64,000 bases of DNA from Rhodopila globiformis (GTDB lineage Bacteria; Pseudomonadota; Alphaproteobacteria; Acetobacterales; Acetobacteraceae): contig NZ_NHRY01000114.1 of the NCBI RefSeq assembly GCF_002937115.1, positions 23,238-87,237 of the forward strand. Reading direction: 5' to 3'. The notes beneath the pieces were generated by a model. That model searched no databases. It was not told where the DNA came from and was given only the letters and a program-made list of their open reading frames with translations. The position numbers and the translations under genes were made by a program. Positions 8,415-17,769 of the stretch are shown in pieces (position 1 is the stretch's first letter; each line of letters opens with the position of its first letter).

Positions 8415-11400
8415 ATGCCCACAATCGATCAGCTTGCGCCTGCGACATCAGCATCCGACGCGGATGAAATGGTTATCAGTCAGGCTGGCAACACAGTAAA
8501 AATCACCCGCGCCCAGGTGCTGAATGGCGTTCAGTCACAGCTCGCCCTATCTTCGGGGTCGTTGCTTGGACGCATGAGCTCCGGTGTGGGAGCGCCCGAG
8601 GTCATCGCTGTTGGTGCGAACCTGGTCCTCACCAGCGGTACACTTTCTGCCGCAGCCACACCGTTCACCATCGGTAACCTGCCGCCAGGCAACGTCCCGA
8701 GCACAGGCGACCTGTTGTGCCTGTCGCAGAGCGGGCAGACTGTATCCGTAACGTATCAACAACTGCTGAGTGGGCTGTCGGGTGTTCCAGACATCAACCT
8801 GTCGCAGGGATTGGTGGCGGCTACCGGCGCGACGAACTATCAGAAGCTGGCTGATCTGGCCGCCGCCATGGTCCCGGTTTCAGGCGGAACACTGACCGGC
8901 CAGCTCGTGTTGGCCGGCGCGCCGGCCTCGGCAGCCGCGGCGGCAGACAAGGCCTATGTGGACCAGCAGGTTTCGACTGCGTTGCCTTTGACCGGCGGCT
9001 CGATGTTGGGAGTCCTGAAACTGGCTGCCGCGCCGCAAGGTCCGATGGATTCGGCGACAAAAGGATATGCGGACGCGGTGGCGGCTGGACTGCTGCCGCT
9101 CAGCGGAGGCTCACTGTCGGGCGCGCTCCTGCTGAACGGTGATCCGGCCAGCAGCCGACAGGCCGCGACGAAGAATTATGCCGATCTCAAGCTTTCGCGC
9201 GCCGGCGATACACTGTCCGGGATGCTTGCTCTGGCGGCCGATCCGACACTGGCGCTGCAGGCGGCAACAAAGAACTACGTCGATGTCCAGGTCGGCGGCG
9301 CATTGCCCAGGTCCGGCGGCACTTTGCTGGGCAGCCTCTTCCTGGCCTCGGATCCGTCAATGAATGCTCAGGCGGCGACGAAGCAATATGTCGATCAACG
9401 CGTCCTTCGAAGTGGCGACACTTTGACTGGCGCACTGACTCTGGCTGCCGACCCCGTTCTTGCCAATCAGGCAGCCACCAAAAATTATGTGGACACCCAC
9501 ATCGGCGGCGCCCTGCCGCTTAATGGCTTCTCGATGACGGGCGCTCTCCTGCTGGGCTCGGATCCCACGGTTGGGCTGCAGGCCAGCACCAAGCAATATG
9601 TCGATTTATGTGTCGCGCGTACCGGCGATTCACTGACGGGTGCGCTCTATCTGGCATCCAGTCCAACTTCTCCGTTGCAGGCCGCGACGAAGCAGTACGT
9701 CGATGGAGCGGTCGCGAACTACGTCAAGCCGGCAGGGGTTACGTTCACAGGTCCGGTGGTTCTGGCATTTGACCCGGCGCTGCCAACCCAGGCTGCAACC
9801 AAGGAGTATGTCGACACAAGGGTGCTGCGAGCAGGCGACACGCTCAGCGGTCCTCTGATTTTATCGGCTGATCCGCTGATGTCCGCTCAGGCGGCGACGA
9901 AAAACTATGTCGATACAAAGCTGCTTGGTGCCCTGTCTCTTTCCGGCGGCAGTCTGAACGGCGCACTAAGCCTCTCTGCGGATCCCACGACGGCAAGCCA
10001 GGCCGCGACGAAGCATTACGTCGATGGTCAGGTAGCGACGGCTCTGTCGCTCGGCGGTGGCACTTTGACCGGCGCGCTTGTGCTTTCGGGCGCGCCCACG
10101 GTGCCGCTTCAGGCCGCCACGAAGTCCTATGTGGATGCGAATCCGAACGCACAAGGCGTCATCAACGTCGTCCTGCCACCGTACGGCGCCAAGCTCGACG
10201 GCGTTACGGATGATACTGCTGCCTTCAAGGCAGCATACCAGGCCGCCCCGGCCGGATCGACAATCTATGTCCCGCATGGCACGACTGTCTTGCAGCCCCC
10301 CGGATCGTGGGGCATCGCGACGACAAAGCGCGTAAAGTGGGTGGTTGACGGAACGGTCCTGGCGGATGGAACGCCCCTGGCCGCGGCAATTCCCAATGGC
10401 GGAGCACCGGCTGCCTTCGCGCTGCCGGGCATCGTGGTTGGAAGCACTTCGTCAGGCATCTCATCGTCACAGGCATCCTCGCAGCCAACCGATTTCGCGG
10501 TCAACCAGTCTTGCTACATCGTCGGCCACGCCGGCGGCCAGAACGGCGTCGTTACAACAAATACCCGTAATGACACGATTATCTACAACAGCCCTGGAAA
10601 CTACATATGGGGCGGCCTGGACCGGCTGATCTGGACGGGGATACAAACCCCGGTAGCCAGCACGGCAGCGCAACACGTCGGACGTTATATCCAAACCTTG
10701 CGCCAGTCTGCCACTATCGGATCAAATGGTCAGTATCTGCCCCAGCCTCAGCTCTGGGCGACTTGCATAGAATACAGGGATACCACCGGCAATCCGTCAA
10801 GTGCCGTCAACGCATCGATCACCACCGAGATGGACTGGTTCGGCAACGGGTTGGATGATGCCAACAGCAGGCAAATCCAAAGTCTCGTCGTTGGTCAGCA
10901 CAACACATCCGGCGCCGCGGTCGAGGTGTCGACCGTTGTCGGCGTGTACCTGGCATCAGGCTCGTCCGGCAGCGCAAAGACAGTTTTCGCCATCGGCATC
11001 CCTTTCTCAAACGCCGTGCTCGATACCACCTGTGCACGGTCGATCGGCAGCGCTCCGGCAATCAGGCTTGCCGCCGGCCACGCAATTTCGTTTGAACAAA
11101 CAAACAACAACAAGCTTTTATTCGACAGTACAACAGGGACGCTGCGCTGGAACCAGGGCGCCCTGTCCTATCCCGTTGGCAAGGGCATCGCAGTAGGCGC
11201 TCCGAATGTGTATTCCGCCTCTGCCACATTGCCCAACTACATAACCGGCAACATCGTTTTCCTGACCGGAACCGGATCTTTCACCATCACGTTGCCGGCC
11301 GCCAGTACGGTCGCCTCCGGAACCGGCTATACGTTTTCAGTGGTTGGCACACCATCCGTCAGTATTGTTCCCAGTGGAGCAGACACCATCGATTGCGGCC

Positions 11401-11687
11401 CGGTGGTGCTGCATGCCAACGACCGGTATCATATCGTCTCGGATGGCGCTTCCTGCTGGCGGGAGATATTCCGGACGAATGCCGTGTCACCCCGCTTCAT
11501 TGCGCCTCCGGTTCTGCCATCCTACACGGTCGCAACGCTTCCGGCAGGAATGCCGGCCGGGGCGCAGGCATTTGCCAGCAACGGACGAAAGCCGGGCGAG
11601 TCAACCGGACTGGGAACCGGTGTCCAGGTGTACTACGACGGAACAAAATGGGCAACCATCTATAATGGACTTGCGGTAGCGGCATAG
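8415..11687 (+). CDS. long tail fibre with 12 sequence repeats and a C-terminal beta-helix start
   Basis: A 1090-residue fibre. Residues 1-150 form an attachment domain that resembles the N-terminus of the following gene (PTIxQLxxAT start, SGSLLGRxSxGxGxPExI block). Residues ~155-577 are 12 consecutive ~33-37-residue repeats of type G-x-(T/S)-L-x-G-x-L-x-L-x-x-(D/A)-P-x-x-x-x-Q-A-(A/S)-T-K-x-Y-V-D, the known fibre shaft repeat. From ~578 there is an INVVLPPYGAKLDGVTDD start, typical of pectate-lyase-like beta-helices of phage spikes. The last ~90 residues look like a small capping domain. It probably forms a trimeric shaft with a depolymerase-like or lectin tip. Confidence 0.72.
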   Translation: MPTIDQLAPATSASDADEMVISQAGNTVKITRAQVLNGVQSQLALSSGSLLGRMSSGVGAPEVIAVGANLVLTSGTLSAAATPFTIGNLPPGNVPSTGDLLCLSQSGQTVSVTYQQLLSGLSGVPDINLSQGLVAATGATNYQKLADLAAAMVPVSGGTLTGQLVLAGAPASAAAAADKAYVDQQVSTALPLTGGSMLGVLKLAAAPQGPMDSATKGYADAVAAGLLPLSGGSLSGALLLNGDPASSRQAATKNYADLKLSRAGDTLSGMLALAADPTLALQAATKNYVDVQVGGALPRSGGTLLGSLFLASDPSMNAQAATKQYVDQRVLRSGDTLTGALTLAADPVLANQAATKNYVDTHIGGALPLNGFSMTGALLLGSDPTVGLQASTKQYVDLCVARTGDSLTGALYLASSPTSPLQAATKQYVDGAVANYVKPAGVTFTGPVVLAFDPALPTQAATKEYVDTRVLRAGDTLSGPLILSADPLMSAQAATKNYVDTKLLGALSLSGGSLNGALSLSADPTTASQAATKHYVDGQVATALSLGGGTLTGALVLSGAPTVPLQAATKSYVDANPNAQGVINVVLPPYGAKLDGVTDDTAAFKAAYQAAPAGSTIYVPHGTTVLQPPGSWGIATTKRVKWVVDGTVLADGTPLAAAIPNGGAPAAFALPGIVVGSTSSGISSSQASSQPTDFAVNQSCYIVGHAGGQNGVVTTNTRNDTIIYNSPGNYIWGGLDRLIWTGIQTPVASTAAQHVGRYIQTLRQSATIGSNGQYLPQPQLWATCIEYRDTTGNPSSAVNASITTEMDWFGNGLDDANSRQIQSLVVGQHNTSGAAVEVSTVVGVYLASGSSGSAKTVFAIGIPFSNAVLDTTCARSIGSAPAIRLAAGHAISFEQTNNNKLLFDSTTGTLRWNQGALSYPVGKGIAVGAPNVYSASATLPNYITGNIVFLTGTGSFTITLPAASTVASGTGYTFSVVGTPSVSIVPSGADTIDCGPVVLHANDRYHIVSDGASCWREIFRTNAVSPRFIAPPVLPSYTVATLPAGMPAGAQAFASNGRKPGESTGLGTGVQVYYDGTKWATIYNGLAVAA
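8881..10140 (+). repeat. 12-copy internal coding repeat of the tail fibre gene
   Basis: Tandem units of roughly 99-111 bp each encode a Q-A-A-T-K-x-Y-V-D motif and a G-x-L-x-G-A-L block. The units are divergent in sequence but constant in frame, so the repeat is maintained for the protein fold. Expansion or contraction here would change shaft length without breaking the reading frame. Confidence 0.75.
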
Positions 11688-11726
11688 CCTGGTCTCTCCC
11701 GATTTCCAATGCAACAGAGAATATAG

Positions 11727-13580
11727 ATGCCGACCATCTCACAGCTTCCGGCGGCGACGACCGTCTCTGCTTCCGACGCAGTGCCAATAAGTCAGGGCGG
11801 CACCGCACGCTCGGTATCTTTGGGCTCCCTGCTCGCCACTACCCAACCTGCGATCATCGTCCAGACCGGTTCGTTGCTTGGACGCACCAGTATCGGCTCG
11901 GGCAGCCCCGAATCGATCAGCATCGGGCTCGGCGTCAGCCTGTCAAACGGCACGCTTGCGGCGACCGGCCTTGACCACGCCGGCTTTCCCGCGCTGTCCA
12001 GCCTGGCCCCCAACGCCGAGCTGGTGATCTGCAACCAGGGCACGCCCATGCTGATGCAGGCGTCGCTGCTGCGGGGGCTTTTCGAGGCTGGCCCAAACGT
12101 AACGATTACGCCAGACGGCACGATCGCATCGACCGCGACAGCCGCTGCCACCGGTGCAGGCAGCGCCATTGCCGGCCTTCCCGTCATCAATACGCTTTCC
12201 AGCCAGGATCTGGTCGCCGTAGGCCACGCTGGAACCAACTATGCAATAAGCTATGGCAGCTTCCTTGACGGCGTTACGATCGATCAGGCGCAGACAGCCG
12301 TTGCGGCCAGCGACTCGGATACGATCTGGGCCGCGCAGGGCAGCAATATCATGGCCAGCCAGACCTTCGGCGCAATCTGGGTCTGGATCGCCGGCAAGCT
12401 GCCGACATACAAGACGCCGGTCGTCGAGATCACGACCGCCACGAACCTGGACGGCACCGTCCACAACGGCCGCATCCTGGTATGCAGCCAGCCCGTTACG
12501 CTGACGCCGCTGACGGCCAACATGGGCAACGGATTTCATTGCACGGTCATCAACGTCAGCACGGGCAATGTCACCCTCGGTTCGGGATTCATCAGCTCAA
12601 ACGGCAGTCTGGCCATCGCTCCGCAGCAGTCGGCATCCATCTACTGCGCAACATATTCAGGCGGTACTGTTGCCTTTGCCTCGATGGTCGCGGGAACCGC
12701 CGCAGCGGCACCCGGCCAGGTCCTTAGCCTGGCGAGTTCCCAGGTGACATCGACAACCATCGCACTCTCATGGCAGGCACCCACGAGCGGGACGAGCCCG
12801 TCGTCCTATACCGTGCAGTACAGACAAGACGGAACAGCCTCCTGGAGCACCGCGGCCTCGGTGACCGGAACGACCACCACCTTGAGCGGCCTGGCGCCGG
12901 CAACCACCTATGATATCGTTGTGCAAGCGGTGAATGCCGCCGGAACAGGGCTGCCGTCAGCCGTTCTGATCGCAACAACCTCGGCCGCGACGCCGACGAC
13001 ACCGCCGCAGGTGGCCGGCCTGACGGCTACACCAGCATCAAGCAGCGCCGTGCAGCTTACGTGGACCGCCCAGACCGGAACCAACGCCGCCACGAGCTAC
13101 ACGATCCAGTACCGGACGACAGGATCATCGACCTGGACAGGGTCTTTGGCAGCCATTACGGGATCTTCCACCACGATTTCCGGATTGCAGGCATCGACGA
13201 GCTACGATTTCTCCGTTTTCGGCGTGAATGCATCCGGCGCCGGCACCGCTTCCACGGTCGTCACCGCCGTTACGCAAGCCGCCGCGCAATCCGTTACTGG
13301 GATCACCTGGAACCTGCTGCCGGGCGGCCCGTACACCCATGCCTCCGGTTCCATTGGCGTCAACGCCCATGTCACGCCCGGAACGTCGCCTGTTCAGTTC
13401 GGCTTCTCGCAATCTGCCACGACGCCGCCTGCGTCCTGGACTGCCGCTTCCCTGGTCAACACCGATCTCTGGGGCGCTTATGTGCCGACACCGGCGACAG
13501 CAGGCGTCTGGTATGCCTGGGCGGAAGGTCTCGATGGCAGCTCACCGACCGTCAGTTCGAGCTCGTTCCAGGTCCAGTAA
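11727..13580 (+). CDS. tail fibre with fibronectin type III domains
   Basis: A 617-residue fibre. The first ~120 residues are paralogous to the preceding fibre's N-terminus (PTISQLPAATTVSASDAVPI; TGSLLGRTSIGSGSPESI), so both probably attach at the same place. Residues ~325-415 (APGQVLSLASSQVTSTTIAL then YTVQYRQDGTASWSTAASV) and ~420-512 (VAGLTATPASSSAVQLTWTA) are two fibronectin type III domains. A final beta domain follows. FN3 domains in phage tails are thought to bind host surface polysaccharide or act as spacers. No catalytic motif was found. Confidence 0.68.
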   Translation: MPTISQLPAATTVSASDAVPISQGGTARSVSLGSLLATTQPAIIVQTGSLLGRTSIGSGSPESISIGLGVSLSNGTLAATGLDHAGFPALSSLAPNAELVICNQGTPMLMQASLLRGLFEAGPNVTITPDGTIASTATAAATGAGSAIAGLPVINTLSSQDLVAVGHAGTNYAISYGSFLDGVTIDQAQTAVAASDSDTIWAAQGSNIMASQTFGAIWVWIAGKLPTYKTPVVEITTATNLDGTVHNGRILVCSQPVTLTPLTANMGNGFHCTVINVSTGNVTLGSGFISSNGSLAIAPQQSASIYCATYSGGTVAFASMVAGTAAAAPGQVLSLASSQVTSTTIALSWQAPTSGTSPSSYTVQYRQDGTASWSTAASVTGTTTTLSGLAPATTYDIVVQAVNAAGTGLPSAVLIATTSAATPTTPPQVAGLTATPASSSAVQLTWTAQTGTNAATSYTIQYRTTGSSTWTGSLAAITGSSTTISGLQASTSYDFSVFGVNASGAGTASTVVTAVTQAAAQSVTGITWNLLPGGPYTHASGSIGVNAHVTPGTSPVQFGFSQSATTPPASWTAASLVNTDLWGAYVPTPATAGVWYAWAEGLDGSSPTVSSSSFQVQ

Positions 13581-13583
13581 GGC

Positions 13584-15644
13584 ATGAGCCTTCTGTTCGT
13601 TCGCCCCGGCCAGCCGATGGTCGTCGGGGCAGGTCAGTTGGCGCTTTATGCACCGCTGTCTTCCACAACCACTGTCTTCCAGTCCCTGACGCAGGCAGTG
13701 TCCGGGACCGCCGGCTGGTGGGATGCCAGTCAGCCGGCAGGGCTGCTTGGTCCCGGCAACGTGCCACTGGCAAGCTGGAACACCGCGGCCAGCGCCTTGC
13801 TGGATCTGTCCGGAAACAACCGAAACCTTCAGCCATTTTCCCTCCGGACGCCGATCGGCCAGCCGCAGGGCGTGCCGCATCTGTCGGGGTTGCTGGGGGG
13901 CACAGGATATCCGGTCACGGGTTCCGGGCTGCTGCAGCCCGCGCTGGACCCTCTTACCGGCTGGCAGGCGCCTGCGTCCCAGGCGAGCGCCACGTCGGCC
14001 TGGACCTGGTACCTGGTCTGGTCCCGGCCCAACTGGCGCCAGGGCAGCGGTGTCGATACGCAGCCGATCACATTGCTGTCGATCGGGTCCCAGCCCGTGC
14101 TGCAGGTGGACAGCCAGGGCGGCACGGGCCGTCTCGTGCTTTTTCCCGGCGCGAGCCAGGTCGTCGTCAGCTCGTCCATGACCCGGCGACATACGCATTC
14201 CATACTCCTGTGCTATACGCCGGAGACGGGCGCAGACTTATGGCTCGACGGCACGCAGGTTGCGCATGGGGTCGTCTGGAGTGCCACGGCGCAAACGGGT
14301 CCGGTTCTGCTGTTGCACGACGGCACCGCAACCGGCGCCGCGCAATGCTGGCTGCATGAAGCCGCGGAGTGGGCACGCGCGCTCTCGGATGCCGACGTTG
14401 CTTCGGTTTGCGCCTATGCTGGCCGATGGGTGTGTGGTGCGCGAAAAGGCATCTATCTGCTGTTCAACGGCCAGTCGAATGCCATCAACTATGCTTTGAA
14501 CGATGGCGCCGCGGCTTTGCTGGCACGCGGGGTCGCCTGGTACACGGGTGCCCTGGCCTGGAATGTTCTTGCCACGACCGGCGGCGCGGCCAGCTACACC
14601 ATGGAAAGCGGCCACGGGATCTATGCGACAAGTTCCGGATATCCGGGCGATTTTGTGCACAATCCCGGTGATGGCTCCAATCCGTCCACCTGGGCGCTGG
14701 GCGCCGACGGCCTCGCCGTCCAGCAGCCCATCGCCGCGCTGCCGGCCGAGGACCAATCGGATATTTGCGCCATCGTATGGCCCTGGAGCGAAACCGACAG
14801 CCTGCGTGCTTATTCCGAAAAGGCCACGTTCCAGGCCGCGGCACAGCGGTTTCTGTCGCTGCTGCGGACGATGCTGACCGATACCGCCAACCGGATACCG
14901 CTGGTCTGGTGGAACGCCATACCGTATGGCACCGCCGACGGCATGACGATGCATCGCGAGGTTGTCCAAAGCATGGCCGCGGACACGAACCAGCGTGTCG
15001 TTATCGGCAACGTCCAGACCAGCGACAGCAATCCGCGCGGTTCGTCCTGGGATCCGACAACCGGACTCGCGACGGGCGGCGATACCTCCCATCGCGACAG
15101 TCTCGACAACCAGCGGTTTGCCAGGCTGGCGAGTCCGATTGTCGCTCAGGCGCTGATGGCAGCGGAATGTGCCGACTCCATCGCCAGTATTCCCGGTGTC
15201 ATTCCGAAAGTCGGAGGCCCGGCGATCACCCACGTGTACCGGCAATCGAACACGACCCTGGTGCTGACCGTCACCCACGACGCCGGAAACGATCTGAAGG
15301 TTCCGCTGCAGGCGGCGTCAGGAGCCGGCTTCGCCGTCATGGACGGTGGCGCTCCCGGCAACGCCGGCACGATCGTCCCGGCGATTTCCTGCCAGCGGCT
15401 CGATGCGACGCATCTGCAACTGGTCCTGCAAAGTGCTCTTCAGAACGCTTCCGCCGCGTGCCAGCTCTACTACCCCTATGGCTCCACCCAGATCGGCCGG
15501 GGCAACGCCGTCACCGACAATTTCTCGGCAATTGCGATGCCGAGTGGCTGGGATGCCGGCGCCGAGCTTGGCACGGACTGGACCATCGACTGTCCCCTGG
15601 CCGCAACGTTCGCCGGCATCATCCTGTCCGATAGTGCTTCGTAA
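13584..15644 (+). CDS. tailspike with LamG-like domain and SGNH (sialate-esterase-type) hydrolase
   Basis: A 686-residue protein. Residues ~35-275 form a lectin-like domain (WWDASQPAG, SASQ and LWLDGT motifs, typical of LamG/concanavalin-like fibre domains). Residues ~288-525 form an SGNH hydrolase: YLLFNGQSNA (GQSN 296-299, block I with nucleophile Ser298), WSETD (401-405), and GGDTSHRD with D500 and H503 in the D-x-x-H catalytic spacing. The C-terminal ~150 residues are a beta-rich domain. The hydrolase would remove O-acetyl (or similar) groups from host surface polysaccharide. It is the last gene of the fibre cassette. Confidence 0.66.
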   Translation: MSLLFVRPGQPMVVGAGQLALYAPLSSTTTVFQSLTQAVSGTAGWWDASQPAGLLGPGNVPLASWNTAASALLDLSGNNRNLQPFSLRTPIGQPQGVPHLSGLLGGTGYPVTGSGLLQPALDPLTGWQAPASQASATSAWTWYLVWSRPNWRQGSGVDTQPITLLSIGSQPVLQVDSQGGTGRLVLFPGASQVVVSSSMTRRHTHSILLCYTPETGADLWLDGTQVAHGVVWSATAQTGPVLLLHDGTATGAAQCWLHEAAEWARALSDADVASVCAYAGRWVCGARKGIYLLFNGQSNAINYALNDGAAALLARGVAWYTGALAWNVLATTGGAASYTMESGHGIYATSSGYPGDFVHNPGDGSNPSTWALGADGLAVQQPIAALPAEDQSDICAIVWPWSETDSLRAYSEKATFQAAAQRFLSLLRTMLTDTANRIPLVWWNAIPYGTADGMTMHREVVQSMAADTNQRVVIGNVQTSDSNPRGSSWDPTTGLATGGDTSHRDSLDNQRFARLASPIVAQALMAAECADSIASIPGVIPKVGGPAITHVYRQSNTTLVLTVTHDAGNDLKVPLQAASGAGFAVMDGGAPGNAGTIVPAISCQRLDATHLQLVLQSALQNASAACQLYYPYGSTQIGRGNAVTDNFSAIAMPSGWDAGAELGTDWTIDCPLAATFAGIILSDSAS

Positions 15645-15646
15645 CG

Positions 15647-15667
15647 GATCGGCGCGGCGCCCCGATC
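15647..15667 (+). terminator. possible terminator at the end of the phage region
   Basis: GATCGG and CCGATC flank a short GC-rich loop immediately after the tailspike stop, followed by TTCCCC. The stem is short and there is no T-run, so it is only a candidate. It marks the last phage base I can assign. Confidence 0.32.
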
Positions 15668-15725
15668 TTCCCCTGCGGCGTGTCCTCTCCTAGGCTGCGT
15701 TCCGCACAAGCAAGGGGAAACGCCA

Positions 15726-17378
15726 GTGCGGACAGGCGATGCCATTGTGGAGATCCTCAGGCGGGAGGGGATATCCACCCTCTTCTGCTTTCCCACCACC
15801 CCGCTGATCGAAAATGCCGTCGCCGCCGGCATTCGCCCGGTCATCTGCCGGCAGGAACGTGTCGGCGTCGATATGGCTGACGGCTTCGCCCGGGTCACGA
15901 ACGGCAAGCCTCCGGGCGTCTTCCTGATGCAGTACGGCCCGGGCTCCGAGAACGCCTTTCCCGGCATCGCGACCACCTTCTCCGACAGCGTCCCCGTCCT
16001 TTTCCTGCCGCTCGCCCATGCGCGCGAGCAATCGCAGGTCTTTCCCACCTTCCGCTCCAGCCGGACCTATGCCTCCATCACCAAGCAGGTGGAGGAAATC
16101 GTCGTCCCGCAGGCCACCACCGCGGCCATGCGGCGCGCCTTCGCCGCCCTGAAGAACGGGCGGCCCGGCCCCGCCATGGTCGAGGTCCCGCGCGACATCA
16201 TCGATCTCGACGCCGGCAACGACGCCGGGTCGTATCGGCCGTTCACCCCGTCCCTGTCGCTGCCCAATCCCGCCGACGTCGATGACGCCGCAAAACGGCT
16301 GCTGGCCGCGTCCTGCCCGATGATCCTGGCCGGCCAGGGGGTGCTGTATGCCGAGGCCTCCGCCGAACTGACCGAACTGGCCGAGCTGCTGCAGGCCTCG
16401 GTCATGACCACCGTCGATGGCAAGAGCGCGTTTCCCGAGGACCATCCGCTGGCCCTCGGCTCCGGCGGGAACACCTTCAGCGGCCCCGGCCGGCTGTTCC
16501 TGCACACCAAAGCCGATTTGATCTTCGGCATCGGCTGCGGCTTCACCCGGCATCAACTGACGACCCCCGCGCTGCCGCCAAACCTGCCGATCATCCACGC
16601 CACGAACGACCCGCGCGATCTGCACAAATCCTACCAGACCGAGATCGGCCTGCTCGGCGACGCCAGGTTGACGCTGGTCAGCCTGATCGCGGCCGTGAAG
16701 GATCGGCTGGGCGGACGCCTGCCGAACCGGTCCCCGGCTGCCGACATCGCCGCGGAGCGGGATGCCTGGCTTGGACGCTGGCATGCCAGGCTGAGCAGTG
16801 CGGAAAGACCCATCACGCCCTATCGCGTCATGTCGGAATTCATCCGGGTGATCGATCCGGCCGAGGCGATCGTGACGCACGATTCCGGCAGCCCGCGCGA
16901 CCAGCTTCTGCCGTTCTATCGCGCCACGCGCCCGCGCGGCTACCTGGGCTGGGGCAAGTCGCACCAGCTTGGCACCGGACTCGGCTTGATCATTGGCGCC
17001 AAGGTCGCGGCGCCCGATAAGTTCTGCGTCAATTTCATGGGCGATGCCGCCTTCGGCATGACCGGTCTCGATCTGGAGACCGCGGTCCGCGCCGGCATCC
17101 CCAGCCTGACGATCGTGCTGAACAACAGCACGATGGCGATCGAGATCCCGCACATGAAGCTGTCGCACGAACGGCACGCGGCGCGGGACCTCGGCGGCAA
17201 TTATGCCAATCTTGCCCGGGAGCTTGGCGCCTGGGCCGAGCGGGTGACCGATCCCGGCGACATCGCCGCCGCCATCCTGCGCGCCAGACGGGCGACCGAG
17301 GACGGCAAGACCGCACTGCTGGAGTTCATCACCAGCGCCGAGACGGCCTTCTCTCATCGCAATGGTGCGGTGGATTGA
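15726..17378 (+). CDS. ThDP-dependent enzyme, acetolactate synthase large-subunit-like
   Basis: 550 residues with the three-domain ThDP fold. The catalytic glutamate is in RQERVGVDMADGFAR (E44), and the cofactor-binding motif GDAAFGMTGL with NN lies at 439-468. It belongs to the IlvB/BFD/oxalyl-CoA-decarboxylase superfamily, and the flavin-containing acetolactate synthase subgroup is likely. GTG start at 15726. Neighbours do not help: it is preceded by phage genes and followed by a cdd fragment. No small regulatory subunit (IlvN) lies nearby, so it may be a specialised decarboxylase or ligase rather than the biosynthetic synthase. Confidence 0.72.
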   Translation: MRTGDAIVEILRREGISTLFCFPTTPLIENAVAAGIRPVICRQERVGVDMADGFARVTNGKPPGVFLMQYGPGSENAFPGIATTFSDSVPVLFLPLAHAREQSQVFPTFRSSRTYASITKQVEEIVVPQATTAAMRRAFAALKNGRPGPAMVEVPRDIIDLDAGNDAGSYRPFTPSLSLPNPADVDDAAKRLLAASCPMILAGQGVLYAEASAELTELAELLQASVMTTVDGKSAFPEDHPLALGSGGNTFSGPGRLFLHTKADLIFGIGCGFTRHQLTTPALPPNLPIIHATNDPRDLHKSYQTEIGLLGDARLTLVSLIAAVKDRLGGRLPNRSPAADIAAERDAWLGRWHARLSSAERPITPYRVMSEFIRVIDPAEAIVTHDSGSPRDQLLPFYRATRPRGYLGWGKSHQLGTGLGLIIGAKVAAPDKFCVNFMGDAAFGMTGLDLETAVRAGIPSLTIVLNNSTMAIEIPHMKLSHERHAARDLGGNYANLARELGAWAERVTDPGDIAAAILRARRATEDGKTALLEFITSAETAFSHRNGAVD

Positions 17379-17384
17379 AGCTGC

Positions 17385-17585
17385 CTACTGCCGGTACGGC
17401 AGCGGCAACAGCGTCCGTAGCGGCAGCTTGATCAACCCGTTGGCATCCCGGACGATCACCATCGCCTCGGGCGCGTGATCCAGGATCATCTCCCGGCACC
17501 CACCGCACGGCGGCACCACGGCCAGTTCCCGGTCTTCTTCCTCCGGCTGGATGGCGGATTGCCGCCGCCGTCTGCACCGTCCCAA
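17385..17585 (-). pseudogene. decayed 3' fragment of the cytidine deaminase gene
   Basis: About 196 bp (roughly 17388-17583) match the 3' end of the intact cdd gene (18585-18785) at about 92% by my count, including VVPPCGGCREMILDHAPEAM. The fragment lacks the N-terminal half, has no plausible start of its own, and carries a two-base gap relative to cdd that shifts its frame (in the stretch reading tccggctggatgg). It is a partial duplicate. Together with intact cdd it brackets about 1 kb holding hicAB. Confidence 0.72.
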
Positions 17586-17769
17586 CCCGGCCCACGATCG
17601 CGGGCTTTGGTGACCGCGGATGTATTCCAGCTTCGGGGTACGCGCTAATTTGGGAGGGTAGATACGGAGACGTTATAGTGTTCAAAGTGAATTGATCCAA
17701 CCTGGACCAGCCGATGCCCGAACAAAGGGAGGCACGGCCGCCGACGCGATCTCCGCGCCCGGCAGTCCC

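Noticed and set aside
8881..10140. Regular repeats that could look like a CRISPR array
   Set aside because: Repeats are coding, in frame, divergent and lack unique spacers of fixed length.
15690..17357. 555-residue minus-strand ORF opposite the ThDP gene
   Set aside because: The plus strand has ThDP motifs and a sensible start. The minus frame is low-complexity Gly/Arg/Gln.
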